The notes beneath the pieces were generated by a model. It saw nothing but the letters and a program-made list of their open reading frames with translations. It was not told where the DNA came from and searched no databases. From Spiroplasma poulsonii (GTDB taxonomy: Bacteria; Bacillota_I; Bacilli_A; Mycoplasmatales; Mycoplasmataceae), in the NCBI RefSeq assembly GCF_009866525.1, contig NZ_CM020866.1, positions 291,655 to 355,654 of the forward strand: a DNA stretch of 64,000 bases. The letters run 5' to 3'. A program made the position numbers and the translations under genes. Below, in pieces: positions 32,061 to 41,765 of the stretch; the stretch's first letter is position 1; every line of letters begins with the position of its first letter.

Positions 32061-32459
32061 TTATTTTTTAATATTTTTGTTTGTTCTTTTTCTAATTGCT
32101 TTTTGTATAATTTCAAAACTATCTACTCTAAAAGATAAAAAATAGCGTTTAGTTTTTATATTTAACTGATTAAATACTGAGCCTTTAATTTTTATCTCAT
32201 CATCTTTTTTTAATTTCAAAAACTCAGTTAAAATAGATGGGTTATATATTGATAATGTTGAGTAATTTAATCCGTCTCATTGACATTTAGCCGAACAAGC
32301 ATCAACTTCAACACCACCAGCAACCAGTGCCTTAATTTTAGTTTTAATCGGATTTTCATGTAATCTAACAGTTAATTCTAATTTATTAACTTTTTTATTT
32401 TTTATTTTAGGTTTATTAGTTATTGATTTTTTAGGTAAATTACTTTTTGCTTGTGCCAT
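32061..32459 (-). CDS. OB-fold-like protein, possible single-strand DNA-binding protein
   Basis: 132 residues. A Lys-rich N-terminus (MAQAKSNLPKKSITNKPKIKNKK) precedes a beta-rich domain LELTVRLHENPIKTKIKALV ... DDEIKIKGSVFNQLNIKTKRYFLSFRVDSFEII with the alternating pattern of an OB fold. It overlaps the RuvC-like gene by 20 bp, with an RBS (AAAGGAGTTG) inside that gene, so translation is coupled. An SSB or recombination mediator next to a resolvase makes sense but is inference. Confidence 0.45.
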
Positions 32460-32931
32460 TTTTATCAACTCCTTTTGTTATAAAATATTGTAAATGTTTC
32501 CAAGCATCGTGTTCGTGTTCTGTCATTTTAATATTTCCTTTATAAAAATAATTTTTCTTAATAACTGGTGATTGTAAAACATAATTTAAATTAAATAGAT
32601 ATTTGCATAAAACTTTTAAACCACCAATGAATTTAGGAGTAGATAATGGGTTTTTTATTTTTAAACCTTTATGAAGTTGATAATCTTCAATTATTACAAT
32701 AACTTTATTTAAATAAGAACAAATTTTATTTTTAAACTCATTTAATATTAAATACATATTATTTATTGCTTCTTCTTCATTTTTGGAATTAAAAGTAATA
32801 TTATTAATTATTTTCTTTTGCAAAACATTATAAATAATAATACCAGTTTGTCCAATTCCAGCAGGGTCAATTGCAATAATATATTTTAATTTATTTGTTT
32901 TATTTTTTTGTCAATTTGTAATATTTTTCAT
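32440..32931 (-). CDS. RuvC-like Holliday-junction resolvase
   Basis: 163 residues. RNase H-fold order: KYIIAIDPAGIGQTGIIIYN (first Asp, strand 1), KVIVIIEDYQLHKG (Glu), and EHEHDAWKHLQYF (final D-A..H pair). This is the layout of RuvC and of phage RuvC-like resolvases that clear branched DNA before packaging. The start lies inside the preceding 94-residue gene (46-bp overlap), and the end overlaps the OB-fold gene. Confidence 0.75.
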
Positions 32932-33170
32932 CCATCTGATGCTAAATCTAAAATATCGTTAATTTTATAATATTGCACATAAGAAGCAATAACATCTCAC
33001 TTGTCTTTAAATAAATTTAAGTACATTTTGGCTCATTCTAAACATTGCAAATCATAATGATTTTTATGATGTGAAATACGACAATTAACAGGCTGACAAT
33101 TAGCTCATTCAAAAGATGTTGTTATTTCATTTCAAGTTTTATTAATATACAAACTTTTATATTCTGTCAT
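32886..33170 (-). CDS. Hypothetical phage protein, 94 residues
   Basis: MTEYKSLYINKTWNEITTSF, rich in Trp (four TGA codons) and with Cys/His residues (NCQPVNCRISHHKNHYDLQC) that could bind zinc, possibly an HNH-like or zinc-ribbon fragment. It starts 13 bases after a 38-residue ORF and overlaps the resolvase gene. The CxxxxxC...HH...C arrangement is the only handle on function. Confidence 0.55.
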
Positions 33171-33183
33171 TTATCTATACTCC

Positions 33184-33300
33184 TTAATTCTTTTTATTTG
33201 TTGCTCAAATTTCATCATTAATATCATTTACCGTTACTGGATAAGCTCGTATCATTAATTCTTGTAATTTATTTTTAATTTTTTTATTTCATTTTTTCAT
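33184..33300 (-). CDS. Small basic phage ORF, 38 residues
   Basis: MKKWNKKIKNKLQELMIRAY ... DEIWATNKKN, preceded by AGAAAGGAAAA. It is the first ORF of the leftward structural operon and is tightly spaced to the next gene. Basic N-terminus, otherwise unknown. Confidence 0.5.
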
Positions 33301-33394
33301 AAAATATTTTCCTTTCTGTAAAAAAACATAATATTCCTTTATTGGTTAATATTTTGATATTTAGTAAATAATTTATTTTAGTATTTAATTACTT

Positions 33395-33430
33395 CGCCGC
33401 TCGCTTCACTTTGAAGGTGAGCGGGGGCGG
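33395..33430. other. GC-rich hairpin
   Basis: CGCCGCTCGCTTC pairs with GAAGGTGAGCGGGGGCG around loop ACTTT. It is strikingly GC-rich for this genome. The GCGAGCGG core also occurs (on the other strand) at the base of the 21223 hairpin. Confidence 0.55.
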
Positions 33431-33783
33431 TAGGATATTTTAATAGAGTTTTACCCCCACGGAAATAAACAAAAAAAACAGTTTACCCAGTTATTAATTA
33501 CGCTTCATCCATCCCTAGACAACTTTATATAAAGAAAATAACCTTTTGGAGCTCCAACCCTCTTGTTTTTTTAATGTCCAATATTGTTTTTTTCAGTTTA
33601 ACAACACTCTTTTTATGAAAACAAGCCAAAAAACACGCGCTCTGACATTTCGCAAGTGATTAATCTTGCCGAGAATTAAAGAAATAAATAGGAGAGTAAA
33701 TCCAATCGCTTTCACACTTTCTTTAAGGCTTCGTGCCATAGATGAGTTATCCATCTTTAAGCATCAAAATATTAAGTTTTAGA

Positions 33784-33947
33784 TTGCATTATTCATCAGA
33801 TAGTACCTTTATTAAAAATGATATTATTAGTTGTTAAACCGAAAAAATATAATAAATCACAGAAAGGAAATTATAAAAATTAACTAGTTTGTAGGGCAAA
33901 ATAGGTTAATTTTTAATTTTAAAGATACTATCTGATGAATAATGCAA
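33784..33947. repeat. 22-bp perfect inverted repeat pair
   Basis: 33784-33805 and 33926-33947 are exact reverse complements (core GCATTATTCATCAGATAG) and enclose 120 bp containing AGAAAGGAAATT and TATAAT-like strings but no ORF. They lie about 100 bp from the right end of the element. Confidence 0.8.
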
Positions 33948-33954
33948 ATAAAAA

Positions 33955-33974
33955 AATCGCTCTAATAAGCGATT
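33955..33974. terminator. Small hairpin, possible terminator
   Basis: AATCGCT/AGCGATT with loop CTAATA, next to A- and T-rich runs, near the right end of the element. Confidence 0.45.
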
Positions 33975-34040
33975 AATTTAATTTGTATTTAATTACTTTA
34001 TTTATATTTTTTATAAAACCTCAACTTTTTTCTTACTACC

Positions 34041-34048
34041 TTGTTAAC
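34041..34048 (+). repeat. Right attachment core of the prophage-like element
   Basis: TTGTTAAC, identical to 17393-17400; TACTACC precedes it on the element side. Confidence 0.75.
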
Positions 34049-34345
34049 CCAAATGCTTTTGGTTATGTTAATTTTGTTGATATTTTTTTTAAAATTGAGC
34101 ATGATGTTGATATTAAAGTTTTACAAGAATGATTACATAATAAAATTTATGTTTCATACTCATCACGTCATTGACACGACCAAGACTTTGCAATTCAATG
34201 TTGGTTTCAGTCAGGAAAAGAAATGATTAATTTTATTAGTGAATTAGAGAGTTATCCTGGTGTTTTAGATGTTAAGTATTATTTAATAAGTGAGATTTTA
34301 TGAGATTCTTATTCATGAAAACCAGAGGATAAGAATTATCGCTAA
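34046..34345 (+). pseudogene. Lrp/AsnC-type regulator, C-terminal half (3' part of split gene)
   Basis: Frame from AAC at 34046: PNAFGYVNFVDIFFKIEHDVD, then ISYSSRHW-like and FQSGKEMINFISELESYPGVLDVKYYLI, the ferredoxin-like RAM/AsnC ligand-binding domain, ending at a TAA at 34343. It has no start or promoter of its own. Joined to 17215-17400 it gives a 160-residue protein, normal for Lrp. Confidence 0.78.
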
Positions 34346-34436
34346 TTAACATTGTGCAATAATTATGCGAACATTATTTTTTATGATAGAATAAAAATGA
34401 TTATTTATAATTGTGTAGAATAGAGGAGATAGTTGC

Positions 34437-36824
34437 ATGGCAGTTAGCGACCGCAATATTGTAAAAAAACATGGAAAAATAGCAGATAAGATTATAGCCT
34501 TAGATGGAGCAATGCAAGCATTGTCTGATGAAGCATTAAAAGCAAAAACAGCTGAATTTAAAGAGAAATTAGCACAAGGTGCAACATTAGATGACATTTT
34601 AGTTGAGGCCTTTGCGGTGGCACGGGAAGCAGCGCGTCGTATTTTAGGTTTGCATGCTTATCGTGTTCAATTAATTGGGGGAATTGTTCTACATAAAGGT
34701 GATGTTGCGGAAATGAAAACCGGGGAAGGGAAAACCTTAACTGCCTTAATGCCAACATATTTAAATGGTTTAACTGGGAAAGGAGTCCATGTTGTTACTG
34801 TTAATGAATATTTATCAAAACGGGATTCCGATATTAATGGTCAAGTGTTTTCATTTTTAGGTTTAACAGTAGGGTTAAATACTCGTAGTGGAAATAAAGA
34901 TGAAAAGAGAAAAGCCTATAGTTGTGATATTACTTATACAACTAACGCTGAATTGGGGTTTGATTATTTACGTGATAATATGGTTAAAAACTTTAGTGAT
35001 AAAGTACAACACGGATTAAACTATGCTATTATTGATGAGGCTGATTCAATTTTAATTGACGAATCAAGAACACCATTAATTATTTCGGGAGGTCACCAAA
35101 ATCGAATTCCACAATATCAAGCAACTGATCATTTTGCAAAATCATTGGCACGCAAAAATGATCTTGAAATTGATTTAGAAACAAAACAAGTGTATTTAAC
35201 GCCAGAGGGAATTTCAAAAGCAGAAAAGATTTTTTCAATTAATTCATTATTTGATATTAAAAATACCGAATTATATCATTTAATTTTAAATGCTTTAAAA
35301 GCTAACTTTGTTTTTAAAAATGGAGTTGAGTATGTTGTTCAAAATAATGAAATTATTTTAATTGACCAGTTTACTGGACGGTTAATGCCTGGACGGGCAT
35401 ATAGTGATGGTTTACAACAATCATTACAAGCAAAAGAACATGTTGAAATTGAACAAGAAACAGTAACAATGGCAACAATCACTTATCAAAACTTTTTCCG
35501 TTTATATAATAAATTAAGTGGAATGACCGGAACGGCAAAAACAGAAGAAGAAGAGTTTGTTAAAATTTATAATATGCGAGTAATTCAGATTCCAACTAAT
35601 CGCCCCTTAATTCGTCGTGATGAAGCAGACTATATGTTTGCAAATCGTGATGCAAAAATGCAAGCAATGATGAAAGAAATTCTGACTTTACATGAAAAAG
35701 GACAACCAATTCTAATTGGGACAACTTCGGTTGAATCATCAGAAATTGTTTCGCATTATTTACGAAATGCTAATTTAAAATTTGAAATGTTAAATGCCAA
35801 GAGCCATGAACGAGAAGCGGATATTATTGCGGAAGCTGGAGAAAAGGGGGTAATTACCTTAGCAACAAATATGGCTGGTCGGGGAACGGACATTAAATTA
35901 GGTGCAGGAGTAACAGAACTTGGTGGCTTGGCCGTGTTTGGTGTTGAACGAAATGAAGCTCGTCGGATTGATAATCAGTTACGAGGACGTTCAGGACGAC
36001 AAGGTGATCCCGGATTTTCGCGTTTTTATGTTGCAATGGATGATGAGTTAATGATGCGTTTTGGTGGTGATTGCCTACGCCGCATTTTTGCAAGATTAGG
36101 ATCAGACTTTATCCAATCACGAATGTTAACAAGAGCAATTTCAAATGCACAAAAAAAAGTTGAAGGAATGAATTTTGATCAACGAAAACACATTTTAGAT
36201 TATGATAATGTTTTAGCACAACACCGTGAAGCAATGTATGCTCGTCGTGATCAAATCTTAACAGCTACTGATTTAAAACCAATTATTAAAAAGATGCAGT
36301 ATTCAGCAGCATATGATTTAACAAAAATGTTTGGAAATCAATCACATGGTGAGTGATTTATTTATTATGATGAATTAATTAAAGGTGTTAATGATAAAGT
36401 TGTTGCAAATAATGTGTTAGATAAAACAGTAATGGAAAAAATGACGCGAGAGGAAGTTGCAAAATATCTTGCTGAAAAAATGAATGGCTTTTATCGGGCG
36501 CGAACAGAAGATGTTCCTGTTGATGTGATGAACCAAATTGAACGAAATGCGATTATTTCTTCGTTTGATGAATATTGAACAAAGCACATTGATCAAGCAA
36601 GTAAATTACGAAGTGGGATTTATTTACGTAGTTATGCCCAAACTAATCCGCTTCATGCTTATGTTGAAGAAGCGGCAAAATTATTTGAACATATGCAATT
36701 ATCAATTGCCCATGAAGTTGTTATTAAATTAGCAAATGTTGTAATCCGAAAAGTTGAGGATGGGGGAATTGAACCAATACAAGATTCTGAACAAGAGGTT
36801 CGCGAATTTAAACAAAAAGGTTAA
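34437..36824 (+). CDS. secA: Protein translocase ATPase SecA
   Basis: 795 residues; drives Sec-dependent export at the membrane. Walker A is in AEMKTGEGKTLTALMP near residue 85, the DEAD-type box is DEADSILIDESRTPLIISGG near residue 200, then LSGMTGTAKTEEEEF, NMAGRGTDIKLG and QLRGRSGRQGDPG of the second motor domain, and MNFDQRKHILDYDNVLAQ in the helical scaffold. The C-terminal zinc-binding Cys motif of many SecA proteins is absent. RBS GAGGAGATAGTTGC. Needed for export of the RIP and lipoproteins. Confidence 0.97.
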
Positions 36825-36830
36825 TTGTCC

Positions 36831-36859
36831 AAACCACTATGCCAAGCTAGTGGTTTTTT
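36831..36859 (+). terminator. Rho-independent terminator of secA
   Basis: AAACCACTA/TAGTGGTTT stem followed by T-rich sequence, just after the secA stop. Confidence 0.8.
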
Positions 36860-36895
36860 CTGTACTATTAAACGAGAATTAAAAGAGGGATAAAA

Positions 36896-37831
36896 ATGAG
36901 TTTTGCGTTAGAAGTTAAAGAGGAAATTGTTAAAAAAGAATTTGACCTAATTTGTCAAAAAGCTTTTCTATGTGGTTTTGTTAAATATAATATGACATTA
37001 AATATTAGTAACCATTATTTTAATTTTGAAGTTAGTTCAATTAGTAACGCAATTATTCGAACAATTTATATGTTTCTTAAAAACTTATACCACGTTGAAA
37101 TTGACATTATTATTATGCAAACAACAAAATTAAAGAAACATAAAACGTTTATTCTGCGGATTAAAGAACGGGCAGCTGAAATTTTAAAAGACTTAAATAT
37201 TTTTGACGCTGACACTAACGAAAAGATTATTACAATTCCAGTTGATTGAAGTGAACGTCAACAACGTGCTTATATTGCGGGGATTTTTGTTGCGTGTGGT
37301 AGTGTTAATTCCCCTGAAACAAGTAACTATCACTTAGAGGTACAGTTTATTGATGAAATTTCCGCACAAACTTTTCGTAAATTATTACATAAATTTCATT
37401 TTCCTTTTAAAATAATTATGCGACATGATAAATATGTTTGTTATCTTAAGAAATCAATTTTAGTTTCTGATTTTCTAAAATTAATTGATGCAATTAATAG
37501 TGTTTTAGTATTTGAAAATACCCGCATTTCGCGCGATATGGTAAACAGTATTAATCGGTTAAATAATGTTGAGATTTCAAATCAACAGAAGGCAATGAAA
37601 GCTGGAGAAGAACAGGCCATTATGATTAATTATTTGTTGGATCATAATTTATTTGATGAACTAAATGATAATACTCGAAAAATTGCATTATTACGGGTTG
37701 CTTATCCTGATGCATCATTACAAGACCTTTCACTATTATTAGAAAGTGAACATAATTTAGAAATTTCAAAGTCGGGAGTTAATCATTTGTTCCGTGAAAT
37801 TAAGAAAAAATATTATGAAAACCAAAAATAA
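36896..37831 (+). CDS. whiA: WhiA-type DNA-binding protein
   Basis: 311 residues. The N-terminal part (MSFALEVKEEIVKKEFDLI, CGFVKYNMTLNI) is a LAGLIDADG-type fold without nuclease residues (GIFVACGSVNSPETSNYHLE). The C-terminal helix-turn-helix contains RKIALLRVAYPDASLQDLSLLL and SGVNHLFREIKK. WhiA is conserved in Gram-positives and mollicutes as a regulator linked to cell division and chromosome segregation. RBS AAAAGAGGG. Confidence 0.93.
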
Positions 37832-37911
37832 GATATGCTATAATTTACTTATCTTTTTTTATAAGATATGTTTATTGAAGGTTATGTATTTGAAAATGGA
37901 GGAAAAAAATT

Positions 37912-39324
37912 ATGGGAAAAACGAAAAAATATGTTAAGTTCTTTGAATTTTTAACTGTTTTTTCAACGGCTGTTGGAATTACAATCGGAATTGGGATTTA
38001 TTTAAAAAATGATACTTCTGAGGGCCATGTTTTATATTTTACTCAAAATCCATATTTAGCAATTGCCCTATGAATTTTAGTTGGAATTTTAGGAATTGCG
38101 ATGATTATGGTTTTTATTGAAATTGCTTCCATTAACACAAAGAGTGGTAATGGAACATTAGCATCATGAGCCAATGTCTTAATTGGTCGTAAGGTTGGAA
38201 GTTTGTTTTCAATTTTTTATATATTTTTTTATTTTCCAATATTACTAGGAATTTTTCCAATTTTTAGTATTAATGCAATGTTTGATGCGTTAGAAGTAAC
38301 GAGTATTACGAAGGGAACACAAAATGCAATTGCAATTAGTGTGGGTAGTATTCTTTTAATTTTGTTTTACTTATTAAATATTTTTTTACGAAATGTTGGA
38401 AAATGAGTACAAACAATCGGGACTTTTGTTAAATTTATTCCACTAGTGGTAAGTTTAATTCTTGGATTTATTATTCCAATGAGTGGTAACGTGTTTGATA
38501 CTTTTAAAGAATTAAAATTTGGGAATTTCTTTATGGGTCTTTTGCCGGTGTTATTTTCTTTTGATGGCTTTATTTATGCCGCCGGATTACAAAAAGAAGT
38601 TTCTAACAAAAATGTTATCCCAAAAGCATTATTTGTGGCAATGGTTTTTATTACGGTTTTTTACTTGATTCAAGTTATTTCATTATTTTTAGGAACAAAT
38701 GATGGAAGTGTTTTTAGTTTATTTAATAACATTATTAGTGGACCAATTGCTCGTATTTTAACTTGATTTATTGTTATTACCGCATTAATGAGTATTAACG
38801 GTTTAACATTTGTTTCACCAGCATTGGGACAAACTGTTCAAGATGAACGTCTTGTCTACATTGGTAAAAGAGAACTAAGTTATCAACAAATTGGTTTAAT
38901 TCAAATGACAATTACAGTTAGTTTTAACTTAATTATTATGGAAACTAGTTTAGCAGTCAAAGATGATCCGCTTTATTTGTTAGATATCTCTTCAAATTCT
39001 GTTAGTTTTGTTGCTTTTATTTGTTATATTAGTTTAATTGTTGCAGTATGAGTAAATCGTTATACAAAGCGGGTTGAAGTAACAAAAGTAAAAGGAATGT
39101 ATTACTATGCTGGTTTTGCGATCTTCTTGTTAGTAGTTTCAATTTGCTATATTATTTATAGTTTTGTTGCTTTTAAAAGTAATCACAATACCTTATATAG
39201 TTTAATAATTATTGTTGGAGGAAGTTTAATTTTGTGAGGAATTAATGAATTATTATTAAGCAAAACAGCGCCTCCAGTTCCATACCAAATAAAAACTCCA
39301 ATGATTAATAAAATTAATCAATAG
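37912..39324 (+). CDS. APC-superfamily amino acid permease
   Basis: 470 residues with about 12 hydrophobic segments. The N-terminal FEFLTVFSTAVGITIGIGIYLKND matches the conserved TM1 GxGI motif of amino acid/polyamine/organocation permeases. The FSFDGFIYAAGLQKEVSNKNVIPKALF segment matches the TM6/loop region with E-x-x-N-x-x-P. The substrate cannot be told. The start follows AATGGAGGAAAAAAAT. Its 3' end overlaps the convergent rhodanese-like gene by 11 bp. Confidence 0.9.
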
Positions 39325-39649
39325 GGTTATAAGTTAAGATTTTATCAAGTTCATCAGTGTGGTGAACTTTTTTTCAGCCGCCCATCAAAATATAAACTTT
39401 AAAATTATGTTTTTTTAGCAAACGATATAAGTCAAGATGTGAATGACCTGCACTTGAAATAAAAAGGATTTTTTTATCTTTAATAACTTTTTTTGAATAA
39501 ATTAAACGGAACAAATGATGAGGAATATTAATACTATTAGTAATATGACTTTCAAGTCATTCTTCTTTTGGGCGAACATCTATAATTAATCATTTTTCAG
39601 AATTATTAATTTTTGGTAATTTTTTAATTGATTTTGTATTGTATTTCAT
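39314..39649 (-). CDS. Rhodanese-like domain protein without catalytic Cys
   Basis: 111 residues: EKWLIIDVRPKEEWLESHITNSINIP is the rhodanese N-motif. The active loop, normally C-x-x-G-x-x-S, reads SSAGHSH, so the nucleophilic Cys is Ser and sulfur transfer is unlikely. LMGGWKK matches the C-terminal GG motif. The ATG at 39649 has no RBS near it; GAGGTG with ATG at 39669 is well placed but is one base out of frame (T6 run), so a start-proximal frameshift is possible. Confidence 0.75.
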
Positions 39650-39787
39650 TTGAAATGCTGAAAAAAACATCTTTTCACCTCTTTGTAATATATTATAACA
39701 TTAAGAAAGTTATTATTTTACTAGGAAATCTATAAAATTTAAGTATATAATTAAAATGTTATTATAGAAAAGAAACGAGGGAAAAAA

Positions 39788-40525
39788 ATGCGAAAACCAA
39801 TTATTATTGGAAACTGAAAAATGCATAAGACAACGAGTGAAACAATTGAATTTTTAAAACAAGTTGATGCTGTTTGTGCTAATCTGACATTAGAAGCAGG
39901 AGTAGCAGTACCATATGTTAATTTAGCTGTTGCAAAACAACATGCCAAAAATTTAATTATTGCGGCGCAAAACTGTCATTATGAAGATTTTGGGGCCTTT
40001 ACTGGTGAAATTTCAGTTGATATGTTAGAAGATTTAAAAATAACACATATTATTATTGGGCATTCTGAGCGTCGTCAAATGTTTAATGAAACCGATGAAA
40101 CTGTTAATTTAAAAGCAAAAAAATTATTAGCAAAGGGAATGATTCCAATTATTTGTTGTGGTGAAACATTACAACAATATGAAAATAATGAAACTCAACA
40201 AATTGTTGAAAATCAAATTGCAAAAGCTTTTCAGGGAATTGATTTGGAAGATGCAAAAACAGTTGTTATTGCTTATGAACCAATTTGAGCAATTGGAACT
40301 GGAAAAACAGCAACTGCTGAAATTGCTCAAAAAGTTTGTGCGATAATTCGTACTAAAATTGCTGCGCTTTATGATGAGGTAGTAGCAAGTGTAATTCGAA
40401 TTCAATATGGTGGTAGTGTTAAACCAGATAATATTAAGGAATTATTAGCACAACCTGATATTGATGGTGCTTTAGTTGGGGGAGCTAGTTTAGAACCACA
40501 AACTTTCTTAGGATTAGTAAAATAA
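39788..40525 (+). CDS. tpiA: Triosephosphate isomerase
   Basis: 245 residues; interconverts DHAP and glyceraldehyde 3-phosphate. Catalytic Lys is in IIGNWKMHKT, His in IIGHSERRQ near residue 95, Glu in [15 protein letters not shown] near residue 165, and the phosphate-binding loops [11 protein letters not shown] and GALVGGASL are complete. A TATAAT -10 lies at 39746-39751 and AACGAGGG is the RBS. It works with gap at 56.6 kb in glycolysis. Confidence 0.97.
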
Positions 40526-40593
40526 GGAGGAATAAAAAGGGACTGAATAATTTTTGCCAGTTCTTGTTTTTGAATCCGATGCGTTAAAATAAA

Positions 40594-40623
40594 AAAAGTT
40601 ATATTTTAAAAATATAACTTTTA
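40594..40623 (+). terminator. Terminator downstream of tpiA
   Basis: AAAAGTTATATTTT/AAAATATAACTTTT stem with a minimal loop, followed by T-rich sequence, about 70 bp after tpiA. Between them GGAGGAATAAAAA looks like an orphan RBS with no ORF behind it. Confidence 0.75.
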
Positions 40624-40702
40624 TTTTGAAAAATGATTAATTAGATTCTAACTATTTTTAGCTATAATTAAATTTATTAAAATTATAAGCTTTTAAAAAT
40701 AG

Positions 40703-40742
40703 GAATAAGTTTGAGAAATTAAATAATTTCTCAAACTTATTC
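40703..40742. terminator. Perfect 19-bp hairpin
   Basis: GAATAAGTTTGAGAAATTA and its complement separated by AA, followed by TATTGTTTTTTTG. Terminator-like; may insulate the following broken ORF. Confidence 0.65.
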
Positions 40743-40791
40743 TATTGTTTTTTTGTATAATAGTAAAAATCTTGTTTTTTAGGAAGGCAAT

Positions 40792-41055
40792 TTGGTAAAA
40801 GATGGTAAATTATGTTAAAAAACTATTAATTTGTTAAATGGAACTGTTCTTACTCTTAATGATGTTAATGTTTCAGTAAAACCAGATGAACATTCTGCTA
40901 ATTATAGTAAAAGGTTTATAACTCTAGCTCTTAAGGCTGGATCACGCTTATTTGAAATTAGTGATGGTAAAGCAAAAAAAATAACAAAGAAAGTAAATTA
41001 TCTAGTATCAACTCAATTTGATATTTATTCTAATAATCACAATGCGTTGGAATAA
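40792..41055 (+). pseudogene. Broken short gene of unknown function
   Basis: TTG at 40792 follows AGGAAGG and encodes LVKDGKLC, then TAA at 40816; the same frame resumes TINLLNGTVLTLNDVNVSVKPDE ... TKKVNYLVSTQFDIYSNNHNALE to 41055. A -10-like TATAAT lies just upstream (40756). The 74-residue open part is polar with no recognised domain. Probably a remnant of a surface or metabolic gene. Confidence 0.45.
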
Positions 41056-41134
41056 TAATAAGGTTAATACTATTTTATAAAAGATAATTTTATATTATAA
41101 AAACTCTGGTATGATTAATATTTGTTTTAATTAA

Positions 41135-41170
41135 AAAATAGGAAAGATTATTATTAATCTTTCCTATTTT
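41135..41170. terminator. Bidirectional terminator
   Basis: AAAATAGGAAAGATTA/TAATCTTTCCTATTTT with loop TTAT between the broken + gene and the 3' end of the leftward M60-type gene. Confidence 0.85.
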
Positions 41171-41765
41171 AAATTAATTTTTTTATTTTATTTCAACTAA
41201 ATTATTATTTTTAATGATATATGTTTTGGGGCCATTTAATGGCTGATATTTATCATTGTTAAAAATTTGAACACGATTTCCTTCGGCAGGAATAATTTCA
41301 ATTTGATAATTTTCATCATATTTAATGCCATTAGTTAAATCATGTTTTTTAATAATTTCAGCGAAATTTTGATCACCAGTAATAACAATATCTTTTATTA
41401 ACTCACCAAGATTATTTTTAATTTTAATAGTATAGTACATTTCGTGTTTAAAATAATAATGAATTTCTTCAGAATTACCATCAAATTTAATTACTTTATC
41501 TTGTGAATGTAAACCAATTATTCCCTTATATCCATCACTGATTCCTTGGAATACTATTGTATTATTTAATTTGTTTAACTTAAACAAATATCTTTGAATA
41601 TTTGGAATTTTATTTTTTTGAGCAATTTTCAATTCAACAGGAACTAGCAAAGTATTTTTGTCTTTTAAAAATGTGTTTACTGCTGAATTATAATCAGCAA
41701 CTACTGTTATTTTTTCATCGTCACTTAAATTAGGCACTGTAAAAATTTTTTTAATTGCACTCATT

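Larger units (their letters stand above)
33301..34040. other. 740-bp non-coding right end of the prophage-like element
   Basis: No convincing ORF. Holds, left to right: presumed promoter of the leftward operon, a GC-rich hairpin (33395-33430), a stretch with the palindrome TTGGAGCTCCAA (about 33550), a 22-bp inverted repeat pair (33784/33926), a small hairpin (33955-33974) and the right attachment core. Candidate home of a packaging site, an origin or a regulatory RNA. Confidence 0.6.
17393..34048. mobile_element. 16.65-kb prophage-like element inserted in an Lrp-type gene
   Basis: Bounded by direct TTGTTAAC cores and short inverted ends (GGTAGTA/TACTACC). Excision at the core joins codon 62 of the Lrp N-terminal fragment (…PICIVN) to PNAFGYVNFVDIFF in frame, which fixes both ends. 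It carries terminase, portal-like, capsid-like, scaffold-like and RuvC-like genes, a RIP toxin and a UPF0236-type transposase. No XerC/D-type or serine integrase, repressor, polymerase or lysin was recognised. The size and gene content would suit a small tailed temperate phage. Several nonsense and frameshift lesions suggest it is defective. Confidence 0.85.

Noticed and set aside
17393..34048. SpV1-type plectrovirus prophage
   Set aside because: No run of small filamentous-phage genes or rolling-circle Rep; instead terminase, capsid and RuvC-like genes indicate a tailed dsDNA phage.
34558..34758. Minus-strand frames inside secA
   Set aside because: Antisense shadows of a conserved gene, with no RBS or domain.
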